From Chryseobacterium gleum (GTDB lineage Bacteria; Bacteroidota; Bacteroidia; Flavobacteriales_D; Sanyastnellaceae), in the NCBI GenBank assembly GCA_945883885.1, contig CAMCYM010000028.1, positions 1 to 11,960 of the forward strand: a stretch of 11,960 bases of DNA. Direction: 5' to 3'. The position numbers and the translations under genes are program-made. The notes beneath the pieces are model-generated. The model made no database searches, had not been told where the DNA came from, and saw only the letters and a program-made list of their open reading frames with translations. Of the stretch, positions 1 to 6,288 are shown one piece after another; within the stretch, counting starts at the first letter, position 1, and every line of letters begins with the position of its first letter.

Positions 1-303
1 TTCGTCCACGCCCTCCACAACCAGCACGAAGCCCGCCAGTGGCTGATGGAAAACGGCCACCCCCACCTCCTGGCCATCGTCCGCGGCGCCGAGGGCGAAG
101 AAGCCGCGGTGACGTGGCTGCGCCTCCACGGTATGCCTTTCGCGGCCGACATCGCGCTGGCCGCCGACAACGACGACGATGCCCTCGACCGCCTGCTCGC
201 CGCAAATCAACGGGAATGGGCCGGCCTTGCTCTGAAAATCCGCCACATCAAGAACGGCATCGAACGCGACAACAACGACGTCCACCGCATCTCGGCAAAC
301 TGA
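1..303 (+). CDS. 3' end of a hypothetical helical-repeat protein (5' partial)
   Basis: The reading frame is open from the first base to a TGA at 301-303, so about 100 C-terminal residues are visible and the start lies outside the window. I do not recognise the family. Two segments look related at a spacing of roughly 30 residues: ARQWLMENGHP followed by a hydrophobic stretch, and AVTWLRLHGMP followed by one. Each is a Trp-Leu helix, a Gly-x-Pro turn and then an Ala/Leu-rich helix, so a helical solenoid (TPR- or ankyrin-like architecture) is an inference. The last 25 residues are charged and polar (LKIRHIKNGIERDNNDVHR), as in a capping tail. There is no signal peptide or membrane segment in the visible part. 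It converges with the M16 peptidase gene, with only 3 nt between the two stop codons. Codon use is GC-rich like its neighbours. Confidence 0.75.
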   Translation, partial: FVHALHNQHEARQWLMENGHPHLLAIVRGAEGEEAAVTWLRLHGMPFAADIALAADNDDDALDRLLAANQREWAGLALKIRHIKNGIERDNNDVHRISAN

Positions 304-306
304 CCC

Positions 307-1587
307 TCAGTCGCTCAGGTACACCAGGTGGCTCCAACCCGCCGGATCGAACCACGTGTTCGCCACGCGGAGCACGTCGTCGGCCGTGATCGCTTCGAGC
401 GCCTGAAATACCTCCGCCATGGGCTCGACGCGGTCGTACAGCAGGTAGCTCTTGCCGAGCCCGGTCATCAGGCTGACGCCGCTGTCTTGGCTTAGAGCGA
501 TGTGCCCGGCGATTTGCTGTTTGATTTCGTGCAACGTCCGGGAACCCAGCCGCGTGGTGCAGACCGCCCGGAGCTCCTTGATCACCAGCCGTTCCGCGCG
601 GTCGTGCAGCCGCCGGTCGGTCCCAAAATACACCCCCACAGTGCCGCAGTCGCTGTTCGGGGTGTATGCACACTCGATGTTGTACGCCATGCCGTGCCGT
701 TCCCGCACATTGAGACTGAGGCGGTTGTTCATCGTCGGTCCACCCAGGTAGTTCGCCACCAAGGCAATCGCCAGCCGGTCCTCGTCGTCGCTTCCTGGAC
801 ACAAACCGCCCAGCACGTGGTGGATTTGGTGCACCTCCTTTTTCAACCGCACGTCGAAGCGTGCCACCGGCTCCGGCTTCTTCCGCTCGAGCTGGGCGGT
901 CCGGGCCGCCATGGGACCGAAGTACTTCCGGCTCAGCCGCTCCACTTCGGCTGCTGCAATCCCTCCTACCACGCTGAGCACCATGGCCTCCGGAACGTAA
1001 TGCCGCTCCACGAACCGCTGCAACGTCGCCCGGTCCATGCCCTTCACGCTGTCGACGGTGCCGAGGATGTTGCCCTCGAGCGGATGTCCCGCGAAGAGCC
1101 GTTCCTCATACTCGTCGAAGATGGCATCGGCGGGGCTGTCGAGGTAGCCGTGCAATTCGTCGAGGATCACGTCCCGCTCCTTCGCGAGTTCGCGCTCAGG
1201 AAACGTCGCATGGAACGTGATGTCCGCCAGCAGCTCGATGGCCCGTTCGACGTGTTCCGCCAGCACCGACGCTGTGATCCACGTATCCTCCTTCGACGTG
1301 GAAGCGTTGAACTCCCCGCCTACGCTGTCGAGCCGGTTGAGCACGTGAAACGCTTTGCGCCGCGCGGTCCCCTTGAACAGCATGTGTTCGAGGAAATGCG
1401 CAGCGCCCCCCTCACCGGGGCGTTCGTCCCGCGTACCCGCTTGGATGACCAGCCCGCAATGCACGACCGGACGGTCGAGCTCCATGCAGATGATGCGGAA
1501 CCCGTTCGGCAGGCGAACCGTGTGGAACGCGTCGTAATCCGGCCGGGGACGCCGCCCTGTGCGGACACTCTTCCCTGCCTGGCGCAC
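307..1587 (-). CDS. M16 family zinc metallopeptidase (insulinase/processing-peptidase-like)
   Basis: A zinc endopeptidase of the pitrilysin/mitochondrial-processing-peptidase clan, presumably degrading or trimming peptides. From the GTG at 1587 it is 426 residues, a normal length for the short bacterial M16B type. The inverted zinc motif HFLEH is at residues 64-68, where H64 and H68 bind metal and E67 is the base. The third ligand should be E144, in the ILDELHGYLDSP segment, 76 residues after H68 as in the family. The C-terminal half has the substrate-binding NNRLSLNVRE...GMAYNI block with the Arg and Tyr found in active subunits, so this looks like a catalytic rather than a structural subunit. 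There is no signal peptide, so a cytoplasmic location is likely. The GTG start is chosen because it follows the DUF3127 stop by 11 nt and precedes the first conserved strand; the frame stays open further upstream, but that would be read over DUF3127. It is probably cotranscribed with and downstream of DUF3127. Confidence 0.9.
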   Translation of the reverse strand: MRQAGKSVRTGRRPRPDYDAFHTVRLPNGFRIICMELDRPVVHCGLVIQAGTRDERPGEGGAAHFLEHMLFKGTARRKAFHVLNRLDSVGGEFNASTSKEDTWITASVLAEHVERAIELLADITFHATFPERELAKERDVILDELHGYLDSPADAIFDEYEERLFAGHPLEGNILGTVDSVKGMDRATLQRFVERHYVPEAMVLSVVGGIAAAEVERLSRKYFGPMAARTAQLERKKPEPVARFDVRLKKEVHQIHHVLGGLCPGSDDEDRLAIALVANYLGGPTMNNRLSLNVRERHGMAYNIECAYTPNSDCGTVGVYFGTDRRLHDRAERLVIKELRAVCTTRLGSRTLHEIKQQIAGHIALSQDSGVSLMTGLGKSYLLYDRVEPMAEVFQALEAITADDVLRVANTWFDPAGWSHLVYLSD

Positions 1588-1598
1588 CGTACCTGTCC

Positions 1599-1979
1599 TC
1601 AGAACGGCAGGTCGTCGTCGTCTCCCCCGCCGGCCAAATCCACTGCGGGAGCTGCCGGCATCGGTGCCGCCGCGTACGAAGGCTGCTGCGCCGGAGCACC
1701 GACCGGTGCGCCTTCGCCCGCCGCCTCGATGCGCCACGCGTTGAGATCGACATAGAAATTGCCGTTGTACTCCCGGCCGCGCAGGTCGAACTTCACCAGC
1801 ACACGGTCCCCTTCGCGGAAGCGCATGAGCTGCTCTGTCCGCTCCTTGGCTGCGGAAAACTTGATGTCCTGGGGATACTGGTCCTCAGTGGTTACCACGA
1901 AGTCGCGCTTGTAGAACCCACTCGGGAAATCCTGCTGGTCAAACACCTTTTTGACCGTGCCTTTCAGTTCGAATGCCAT
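1599..1979 (-). CDS. DUF3127 OB-fold protein, SSB-like, with acidic DDDDLPF tail
   Basis: A 126-residue protein with the hallmarks of the Bacteroidota DUF3127 family: MAFELKGTVKKVFD, the SGFYKRDFVVTTEDQYPQDI block (20-39), a REGDRVLVKFDLRGREY strand pair (55-71) and a closing FYVDLNAWRIE (75-85). The predicted fold is an OB barrel. It is followed by an Ala/Pro/Gly linker (about 87-118) and a C-terminal tip of four Asp then LPF (120-126). This layout of OB fold, flexible linker and acidic tip ending in LPF copies that of bacterial SSB, whose tip recruits replication and repair proteins, so ssDNA binding is inferred, not shown. The ATG at 1979 is chosen because the conserved domain begins there and a -7-like element ends 4 nt before it. 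An in-frame ATG at 2033 would add 18 unconserved residues. It is the first gene of a unit with the M16 peptidase and is divergent from Fic. Confidence 0.88.
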   Translation of the reverse strand: MAFELKGTVKKVFDQQDFPSGFYKRDFVVTTEDQYPQDIKFSAAKERTEQLMRFREGDRVLVKFDLRGREYNGNFYVDLNAWRIEAAGEGAPVGAPAQQPSYAAAPMPAAPAVDLAGGGDDDDLPF

Positions 1980-1983
1980 ACCT

Positions 1984-1991
1984 CGAAAGTA
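1984..1991 (-). promoter_or_regulatory. -7-like element TACTTTCG for the DUF3127-M16 unit
   Basis: Read on the minus strand, TACTTTCG matches the Bacteroidota -7 consensus TAnnTTTG at all but one position. It ends 4 nt (AGGT) before the ATG at 1979, so transcription should start at or next to the A of the start codon. A TTTG lies 24 nt upstream (complement of 2016-2019), slightly farther than the usual -33 spacing. No ribosome binding site fits in 4 nt. The motif match is seen directly; promoter activity is inferred. Confidence 0.5.
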
Positions 1992-2068
1992 CTTCAGCAA
2001 GTCGTGCAACGGGCACAAACTCCCGCCGAACATTTATGAACAGATGCTCCACACCCGAAAGACTGTTG

Positions 2069-2118
2069 TTGTACTTTTAATCCTTAAGATAAAATAACGC
2101 GATTCCTTATTGTACTTT
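2069..2118 (+). promoter_or_regulatory. Direct repeats TTGTACTTT upstream of fic (promoter or operator)
   Basis: The AT-rich intergenic segment before the Fic gene holds TTGTACTTT twice in direct orientation, at 2069-2077 and 2110-2118, 41 bp apart (about four helical turns). Both copies contain a TAnnTTT core like the Bacteroidota -7 element. The first (TACTTTTA, 2072-2079) would give a leader of nearly 40 nt. The second (TACTTTCC, 2113-2120) ends only 1 nt before the Fic ATG and may be too close to serve that start. The arrangement could be tandem promoters, or a pair of binding sites for a regulator, possibly the winged-helix domain of Fic itself. Function is inferred. Confidence 0.35.
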
Positions 2119-2121
2119 CCG

Positions 2122-3282
2122 ATGGATTCCTGCCGCATCGAGGACTTTCACGCAGGGCACCGCGAACCCGGTGTCGGATTTCGGCATTTCGTGCCGAGCC
2201 GTGTCCACCGGGCGTGGGTTTGGGACGATGCCGCATTGACCGAGGTGCTGGAACGCGCCACACTCCGCATCGGGGCGCTCGACGCCATCGGGCGGTTCGT
2301 GCCGGATGCAGCATCGTTTTTGTACTTGCACATGACGCGGGAGTCTGTGGCCTCCAGCCGCATCGAAGGCACCCGCACGCGGCTCGAAGAAGCGGTCTTG
2401 CCGGAACGGGAAATTGCCCAGGAGCGGCGCGAGGACTGGCGCGAAACCGCGAACCACCTGGCGGCCACATGGCTTGCTTTGGAAACCCTTGAAGACCTCC
2501 CCCTCGGATCACGGCTCATCCGGATGGCCCACGGTCGCCTGCTCCAAGGGACCCGGGGGGCACACCTGCAACCGGGGGCGTTTCGCACAAGCACGAATTG
2601 GATCGGCGGTGCAAGTTTGCGCGATGCCGTGTTCATCCCACCGCCTCACGGACTCATCGGCGAGCTGATGGGCGATTTGGAACACCTCCTGCACGACGAC
2701 CGCATCCGCGTCCCCCACCTCATCCGCATCGGGATTGCACATTATCAGTTCGAAACCATCCATCCCTTCCTCGACGGAAATGGCCGCGTCGGGCGGTTGC
2801 TGGTCCTGCTCTACCTCGTGGACAAAGGCCTGCTCCGCCTGCCGCTCCTGCACCTATCGACGGCATTCGAGGCCGATCGGCCGGCCTATTACGAGGCGCT
2901 CACGCGCGGCAGGGAAGCGCACGATTTGCTCGGGTGGTTGCGGCATTTTTTGGCCGGAATTGCGGCATGTGCAGACGAGTCCATCGCGCGAATTGAGCGA
3001 CTGCTCGCACTTTCAACCCGCATGCAGGCAGTGGTCGCACAAGCGCCCCCACGCAAGCGCGAATCCGCCGGATTGCTCCTCCAGCACCTCTACCGCCAAC
3101 CCGTACTCTCCATCGAGTCGGCGCGCCTGGCCACCGGCACCACCTTCAAGGCTACGTCCAGCGTGGTGGCGTGGATGGAAAGCGCGGGAATTCTGGAAGA
3201 ACGCACGGGCCGCAGCAGGAACCGGTTGTTTCGGTTCACGGAGTACCTGCGGGAATTCGAGGCCCCGGATCAGCCGTTGTAA
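2122..3282 (+). CDS. fic: Fic family protein AMP-transferase, class II, with winged-helix C-terminus
   Basis: A 386-residue Fic enzyme that should transfer AMP from ATP to hydroxyl side chains of target proteins. The catalytic loop HPFLDGNGRVGR is complete at residues 214-225, with catalytic H214, D218 and the anion-binding GNGR. The inhibitory motif (S/T)xxxE(G/N) is present N-terminal to it as S78-S-R-I-E82-G83, which makes this a class II, self-inhibited Fic. The N-terminal part (about 1-100) fits the Fic_N domain and the flap strand is near 153-173. Residues about 312-376 look like a winged helix (SIESARLATGTTFKATSSVVAWMES, then a basic wing), as in the Shewanella SoFic-type architecture. 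I start at ATG 2122; a TTG 12 nt upstream is in frame but unlikely. No Shine-Dalgarno sequence is visible. It overlaps the convergent flavin-reductase gene by 13 bp. No antitoxin gene is adjacent, consistent with a built-in inhibitory helix. Targets cannot be read from the sequence. Confidence 0.93.
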   Translation: MDSCRIEDFHAGHREPGVGFRHFVPSRVHRAWVWDDAALTEVLERATLRIGALDAIGRFVPDAASFLYLHMTRESVASSRIEGTRTRLEEAVLPEREIAQERREDWRETANHLAATWLALETLEDLPLGSRLIRMAHGRLLQGTRGAHLQPGAFRTSTNWIGGASLRDAVFIPPPHGLIGELMGDLEHLLHDDRIRVPHLIRIGIAHYQFETIHPFLDGNGRVGRLLVLLYLVDKGLLRLPLLHLSTAFEADRPAYYEALTRGREAHDLLGWLRHFLAGIAACADESIARIERLLALSTRMQAVVAQAPPRKRESAGLLLQHLYRQPVLSIESARLATGTTFKATSSVVAWMESAGILEERTGRSRNRLFRFTEYLREFEAPDQPL

Positions 3283-4178
3283 GCCAAGAGGCACTTCCAT
3301 GCGCTGGCGAGGTCGCCGGCGTCGAGGTGGGCCGCCGCGGCGCGGTGGAGCGCCGTTTCGAGCTCCGCGGGCCGACCGTCGTACGTGAGGAAGAGATCGG
3401 CGAGCTCGAGGAGCTTGAATTCGTTCACATCGGTCTCGTCGGGGGGCGCGGGCAGGCCGGCCAGGAGCGCGAGGTGGTTGCCGGTCAGGACCCGGCTCGT
3501 GCGGATGTCGTGCGGAAGCTGGTCGACGCCCATGCCGGGGGTCGTGCCTGGTTTGGGCCAAACAAACAACGCATCCCCCCCGGCCCGCACATACGTCTCA
3601 CCGCCGCAGCGCCCCACGAGGTCGAGCAGCGCGGGATCCGGCCGCCCGTCCGCACCCAGCACGTCCCGGCGGATGTGCATCCGCAGGACTTCGCAAATGA
3701 CCAAATTCCCCGCGCCCGCGCCCGCCCCGAGCGGCTCCACGCGGTCCACGCGGCATTCGAACGCCACCGGCGACTCCGCCACCCGCGGCGGCCGCACGCA
3801 CTCCGACGGCAGCGCCGTCAAGCCCGCCTTCGCGAACTCGTCGACCCCGGCCGGGAAGTCCCCGCTCGCGAGCGAGCTCGCCCCCACCAGCGCGTAATCG
3901 ACGAGGTGGATGACGACCTCCGGCACCGCGAGTACATTGTCCAGCGTGTGCTTCGTCGTGTTGTCCCGCCCGCGGCGGGCCGGGCTGAACACCAGCACCG
4001 GCGGTGCAGCAGAAAAGACGTTGAAGTAGCTGAACGGCGCGAGGTTCGGCCGGCCCTCCGCATCCACGGTACTCGCGAGCGCAATGGGCCGCGGCGACAC
4101 CGTGCCGAGCAAGAACGGATGCAACTCCAGCACGGGCATGCCGGCGGGATCCAGCGTCAGGAAGTCGGGCTGTGCCAT
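3270..4178 (-). CDS. Flavin-reductase-like FMN-binding split-barrel protein
   Basis: A 302-residue member of the flavin reductase-like (DIM6/NTAB, FMN-binding split barrel) family. The family block LHPFLLGTVSPRPIALAST is at 19-37, followed by NLAPFSYFNVFSAAPP (45-60) and FSPARRGRDNTTKHTLDN (64-81), which form the FMN-phosphate and isoalloxazine pocket. NLVICEV (158-164) is a core strand, and GMGVDQLP (215-222) is a conserved C-terminal motif. Such proteins bind FMN and many reduce it with NAD(P)H, but the physiological substrate is not evident. The last 50 residues are an extra helical segment rich in Ala, Leu and charged residues. The ATG overlaps the purE stop in a TGATG arrangement, so translation is probably coupled to purE. 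Its 3' end overlaps that of Fic by 13 bp in convergent orientation. Function beyond the fold is unknown. Confidence 0.88.
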   Translation of the reverse strand: MAQPDFLTLDPAGMPVLELHPFLLGTVSPRPIALASTVDAEGRPNLAPFSYFNVFSAAPPVLVFSPARRGRDNTTKHTLDNVLAVPEVVIHLVDYALVGASSLASGDFPAGVDEFAKAGLTALPSECVRPPRVAESPVAFECRVDRVEPLGAGAGAGNLVICEVLRMHIRRDVLGADGRPDPALLDLVGRCGGETYVRAGGDALFVWPKPGTTPGMGVDQLPHDIRTSRVLTGNHLALLAGLPAPPDETDVNEFKLLELADLFLTYDGRPAELETALHRAAAAHLDAGDLASAWKCLLAYNG

Positions 4179-4690
4179 CAGGCCGGGCGGCTGCGTTCGA
4201 CCTCTCCGATGCGCGCTTCGACCGCGGCCCGCAGCGCGTCCTTGAACGCGGCGAGGCGCTTGCGGAGCTGGGGGTCGGATGTGGCGCAGATGGAGGCGGC
4301 GAGGATGCCGGCGTTGCGGGCGCCGTCGAGGGCTACCGTCGCGACGGGGATGCCGGCGGGCATTTGGAGGATGCTGAGGATGCTGTCCCAGCCGTCGATC
4401 GAGTTGCGGCTGTGGATGGGCACACCGATCACCGGGAGCACCGTCAGCGACGCCGTCATGCCCGGGAGGTGGGCCGCGCCGCCCGCGCCGGCGATGATGA
4501 CGTCGAGCCCGCGCCCCTCGGCTTCCCGGGCGTACTGGACCATGCGATCGGGGGTGCGGTGCGCCGAGACGACCGTCATTTCGTAGCCCACGCCGAGCTC
4601 TTCGAGCACTTGGGCCGCTTCGTTCATGGTGGACGCGTCGCTGGCCGACCCCATGATGATGCCGACCCGCACAGTGGAAGGGTGTTCCAT
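4178..4690 (-). CDS. purE: N5-carboxyaminoimidazole ribonucleotide mutase (class I PurE)
   Basis: PurE converts N5-CAIR to CAIR in de novo purine synthesis, in the cytoplasm. The 170-residue length is standard for class I. Visible signatures are GIIMGSASD (10-18) for phosphate binding, VSAHRTP (41-47) with the catalytic His at 44, AGAGGAAHLPGM (67-78), and GVPIHS with GIPVATVA (89-94, 113-120). The partner purK, which makes N5-CAIR, is not in the window; the next gene downstream is a flavin-reductase-like protein joined by a TGATG overlap. The gene follows the bifunctional nuclease by 30 nt and has its own TACCTTCG element 4 nt before the ATG, so it may be transcribed from its own leaderless promoter rather than only by read-through from the etf genes. 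In class I PurE the bicarbonate-dependent route through PurK is expected. Confidence 0.96.
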   Translation of the reverse strand: MEHPSTVRVGIIMGSASDASTMNEAAQVLEELGVGYEMTVVSAHRTPDRMVQYAREAEGRGLDVIIAGAGGAAHLPGMTASLTVLPVIGVPIHSRNSIDGWDSILSILQMPAGIPVATVALDGARNAGILAASICATSDPQLRKRLAAFKDALRAAVEARIGEVERSRPA

Positions 4691-4694
4691 GCCC

Positions 4695-4702
4695 CGAAGG
4701 TA
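4695..4702 (-). promoter_or_regulatory. -7-like element TACCTTCG for purE
   Basis: On the minus strand TACCTTCG lies in the 30-nt gap between the bifunctional nuclease stop and purE, and ends 4 nt (GGGC) before the purE ATG. The spacing is identical to that at DUF3127 and etfB. No TTTG-like -33 element is seen at the usual distance, since that stretch is GC-rich and overlaps the upstream coding end. The element suggests purE and the flavin-reductase gene have their own start. Confidence 0.42.
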
Positions 4703-4720
4703 CGTCCCGCGTGCGGCGCC

Positions 4721-5323
4721 TCAGCCTCCTTTGCGCCGCTCGATTTCATCGCGCAGCCGCGACGCGCGCTCGTAATCCTCCCGCTCGATGGCGTTCTGCA
4801 GCTCTTCCTCGAGCTCTTCGAGAGAACGGTCGTCGCTGCCCACATGGGCCACTTGGGTGCGCGGCGCTTCCTCCTCGTCCTCCCCTTCGAATTCGTCGTC
4901 GTCCCGTTCGAGGTCTTCCGTCCGGATGCCGGCGGCATCGAGCACCGAGTCGTAGCACCGGATGGGCGCGTTGAACCGGTACGCCAGCGCCACACCGTCG
5001 CTGGGGCGTGCATCGACCTCCTCCTCGCGCACCCCGTCGCTGCAAATCAGCTTTGCATAAAAAATGCCCTCTACCATGTTGTAGATCAGCACTTCAGTCA
5101 CCGTAAGCCCGAAGACCTCGAAGGCATTGCGGAAGAGGTCGTGCGTCAGCGGCCGGCTCGCCTTCATCTTCTCCATTTCGATGGCAATCGCCTGGGCCTC
5201 AGACCCTCCGATCACAATCGGGAGCTTGCGCGAGCCGCCTACCTCCCCGAGGACCATGGCGTATGCGCCGGACGAGGACCCGCTGAGCGCGATGTCCACA
5301 ATTTCCATGTCGATCTTCTTCAT
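4721..5323 (-). CDS. Bifunctional nuclease domain (DUF151) protein with UVR C-terminus
   Basis: A 200-residue protein with an N-terminal DUF151/bifunctional nuclease (BFN) domain. Marks are KLPIVIGGSEAQAIAIE (33-49), the SRPLTHDLF motif (56-64) and VDARPSDGVALAYRF (103-117). DUF151 proteins have been described with DNase and RNase activity in plants, but the bacterial role is poorly defined, so activity is inferred. A strongly acidic linker (139-152, rich in D and E) joins it to a UVR motif (about 166-197, SLEELEEELQNAIEREDYE onward), the short helical hairpin through which UvrB and UvrC interact and which is also found in Clp adaptors. The gene starts 7 nt after the etfA stop with no promoter element in between, so it is read as part of the etfB-etfA unit. 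The start at ATG 5323 matches the family start MKKIDMEIVDIA. Confidence 0.9.
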   Translation of the reverse strand: MKKIDMEIVDIALSGSSSGAYAMVLGEVGGSRKLPIVIGGSEAQAIAIEMEKMKASRPLTHDLFRNAFEVFGLTVTEVLIYNMVEGIFYAKLICSDGVREEEVDARPSDGVALAYRFNAPIRCYDSVLDAAGIRTEDLERDDDEFEGEDEEEAPRTQVAHVGSDDRSLEELEEELQNAIEREDYERASRLRDEIERRKGG

Positions 5324-5330
5324 CGCGGGC

Positions 5331-6275
5331 TCAGTGCAGGGCTTTCACTGCCTCCGTCAGCTTCGGAAGCACCTCGAACGCGTCTCCGACGATGCCGTAG
5401 TCGGCCGCTTTGAAGAACGGCGCTTCAGGATCCGTGTTGATGGCGACGATGACCTTGGATTGGTTCACGCCGGCCAGGTGCTGGATGGCGCCGCTGATGC
5501 CGACAGCGATGTACAGGGTCGGGCGGATGGCGATGCCGGTTTGGCCCACGTGCTCGTGGTGGGGACGCCAGCCGATGTCGCTGACCGGGCGGGAGCACGC
5601 GGTCGCCGCGCCGAGGGCGCGGGCCAAATCCTCCACAATCCCCCAATGCTCCGGACCCTTCAACCCGCGGCCCGCCGAGACCACGCGCTCCGCCTCCGGC
5701 AGCGGCACGCCGCCGCCCGCTCCGGCCGCTTTGAAGCCTAGCACCCGGATGCGGTCTGCCCCGGTGTCGCACGCCAGCGGCTCGACGGCGGCCGCGCCGC
5801 CTCCGGTCTGCCGGACGCCGAAGGCATTCGGGGACACCGTGTAGACCACCACCGGCGTGGAAGCCGTGATCTCTGCGGAGGCCTTGCCTGAGAACACACC
5901 GCGCCGGACCGCGCCGCCGTCGGGCAGGGCGGTTACGCCGGTGATGCAGCCGGCGCCGAGGCGCACCGCGGCGCGGGGCGCAACGGCCCGGCCGAAGTCG
6001 TCGTGGGGGGCCACCACCGCCGTGGCGGCTGCGGCACGTGCTGCGGCTTCGACGGCCCGGGCGACCGCGCCGCCGTCGACGCCGGTGCCGGCGTGGTGCA
6101 GGACCCGCGCGATGCCCACCGCGCCGAGGCCTCCGTCACCGTTCAGGTCGCCACTGACCACTGCGACGGCCTCTGTGCCGGAGGCGGCCGCGAGGGATGC
6201 GGCGTAAGATGCCGCTTCGAGACCCGCCTTCGTGGCGCGGCCCTCTTTCACCGGAATTGCTGCGAGAATTGCCAT
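5331..6275 (-). CDS. etfA: Electron transfer flavoprotein alpha subunit
   Basis: The FAD-binding subunit of ETF, which carries electrons from acyl-CoA dehydrogenases to ETF:quinone oxidoreductase or another acceptor. From ATG 6275 it is 314 residues, typical for the family. The FAD domain is complete: SAGRGLKG (200-207), CSRPVSDIGW (227-236), HVGQTGIAIRP (242-252), YIAVGISGAIQH (255-266) and NTDPEAPFFKAADYGIVGD (280-298). The N-terminal domain is unusually rich in Ala and Gly, which fits GC-rich codon pressure rather than loss of function. The start was chosen because MAILAAIPV is the family's first strand; upstream in-frame ATGs would fall in the 13-nt gap and the end of etfB. It lies directly after etfB and before the bifunctional nuclease gene, so the three are very likely cotranscribed. 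Confidence 0.96.
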   Translation of the reverse strand: MAILAAIPVKEGRATKAGLEAASYAASLAAASGTEAVAVVSGDLNGDGGLGAVGIARVLHHAGTGVDGGAVARAVEAAARAAAATAVVAPHDDFGRAVAPRAAVRLGAGCITGVTALPDGGAVRRGVFSGKASAEITASTPVVVYTVSPNAFGVRQTGGGAAAVEPLACDTGADRIRVLGFKAAGAGGGVPLPEAERVVSAGRGLKGPEHWGIVEDLARALGAATACSRPVSDIGWRPHHEHVGQTGIAIRPTLYIAVGISGAIQHLAGVNQSKVIVAINTDPEAPFFKAADYGIVGDAFEVLPKLTEAVKALH

Positions 6276-6288
6276 GGGAAGTGCGGAA

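Noticed and set aside
502..1755. A plus-strand open frame of about 417 codons opposite the M16 peptidase
   Set aside because: The minus strand carries the HFLEH zinc motif and the full M16 layout; the antisense product has no recognisable domain.
1599..2033. Longer DUF3127 start at 2033
   Set aside because: The added 18 residues are not part of the conserved family start, and the -7-like element would lie inside the coding region.
2122..3282. Fic as the toxin of a toxin-antitoxin pair
   Set aside because: No small antitoxin gene is adjacent, and the inhibitory motif is present within the same protein, which marks a class II enzyme.
3270..3282. Frameshift or gene decay at the Fic/flavin-reductase junction
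   Set aside because: Both proteins have complete domains; the 13-bp overlap is just compact convergent packing.
3171..4586. A plus-strand open frame of about 470 codons across the flavin-reductase and purE genes
   Set aside because: It is antisense to two conserved genes, has Arg/Pro-rich composition and no family motif.
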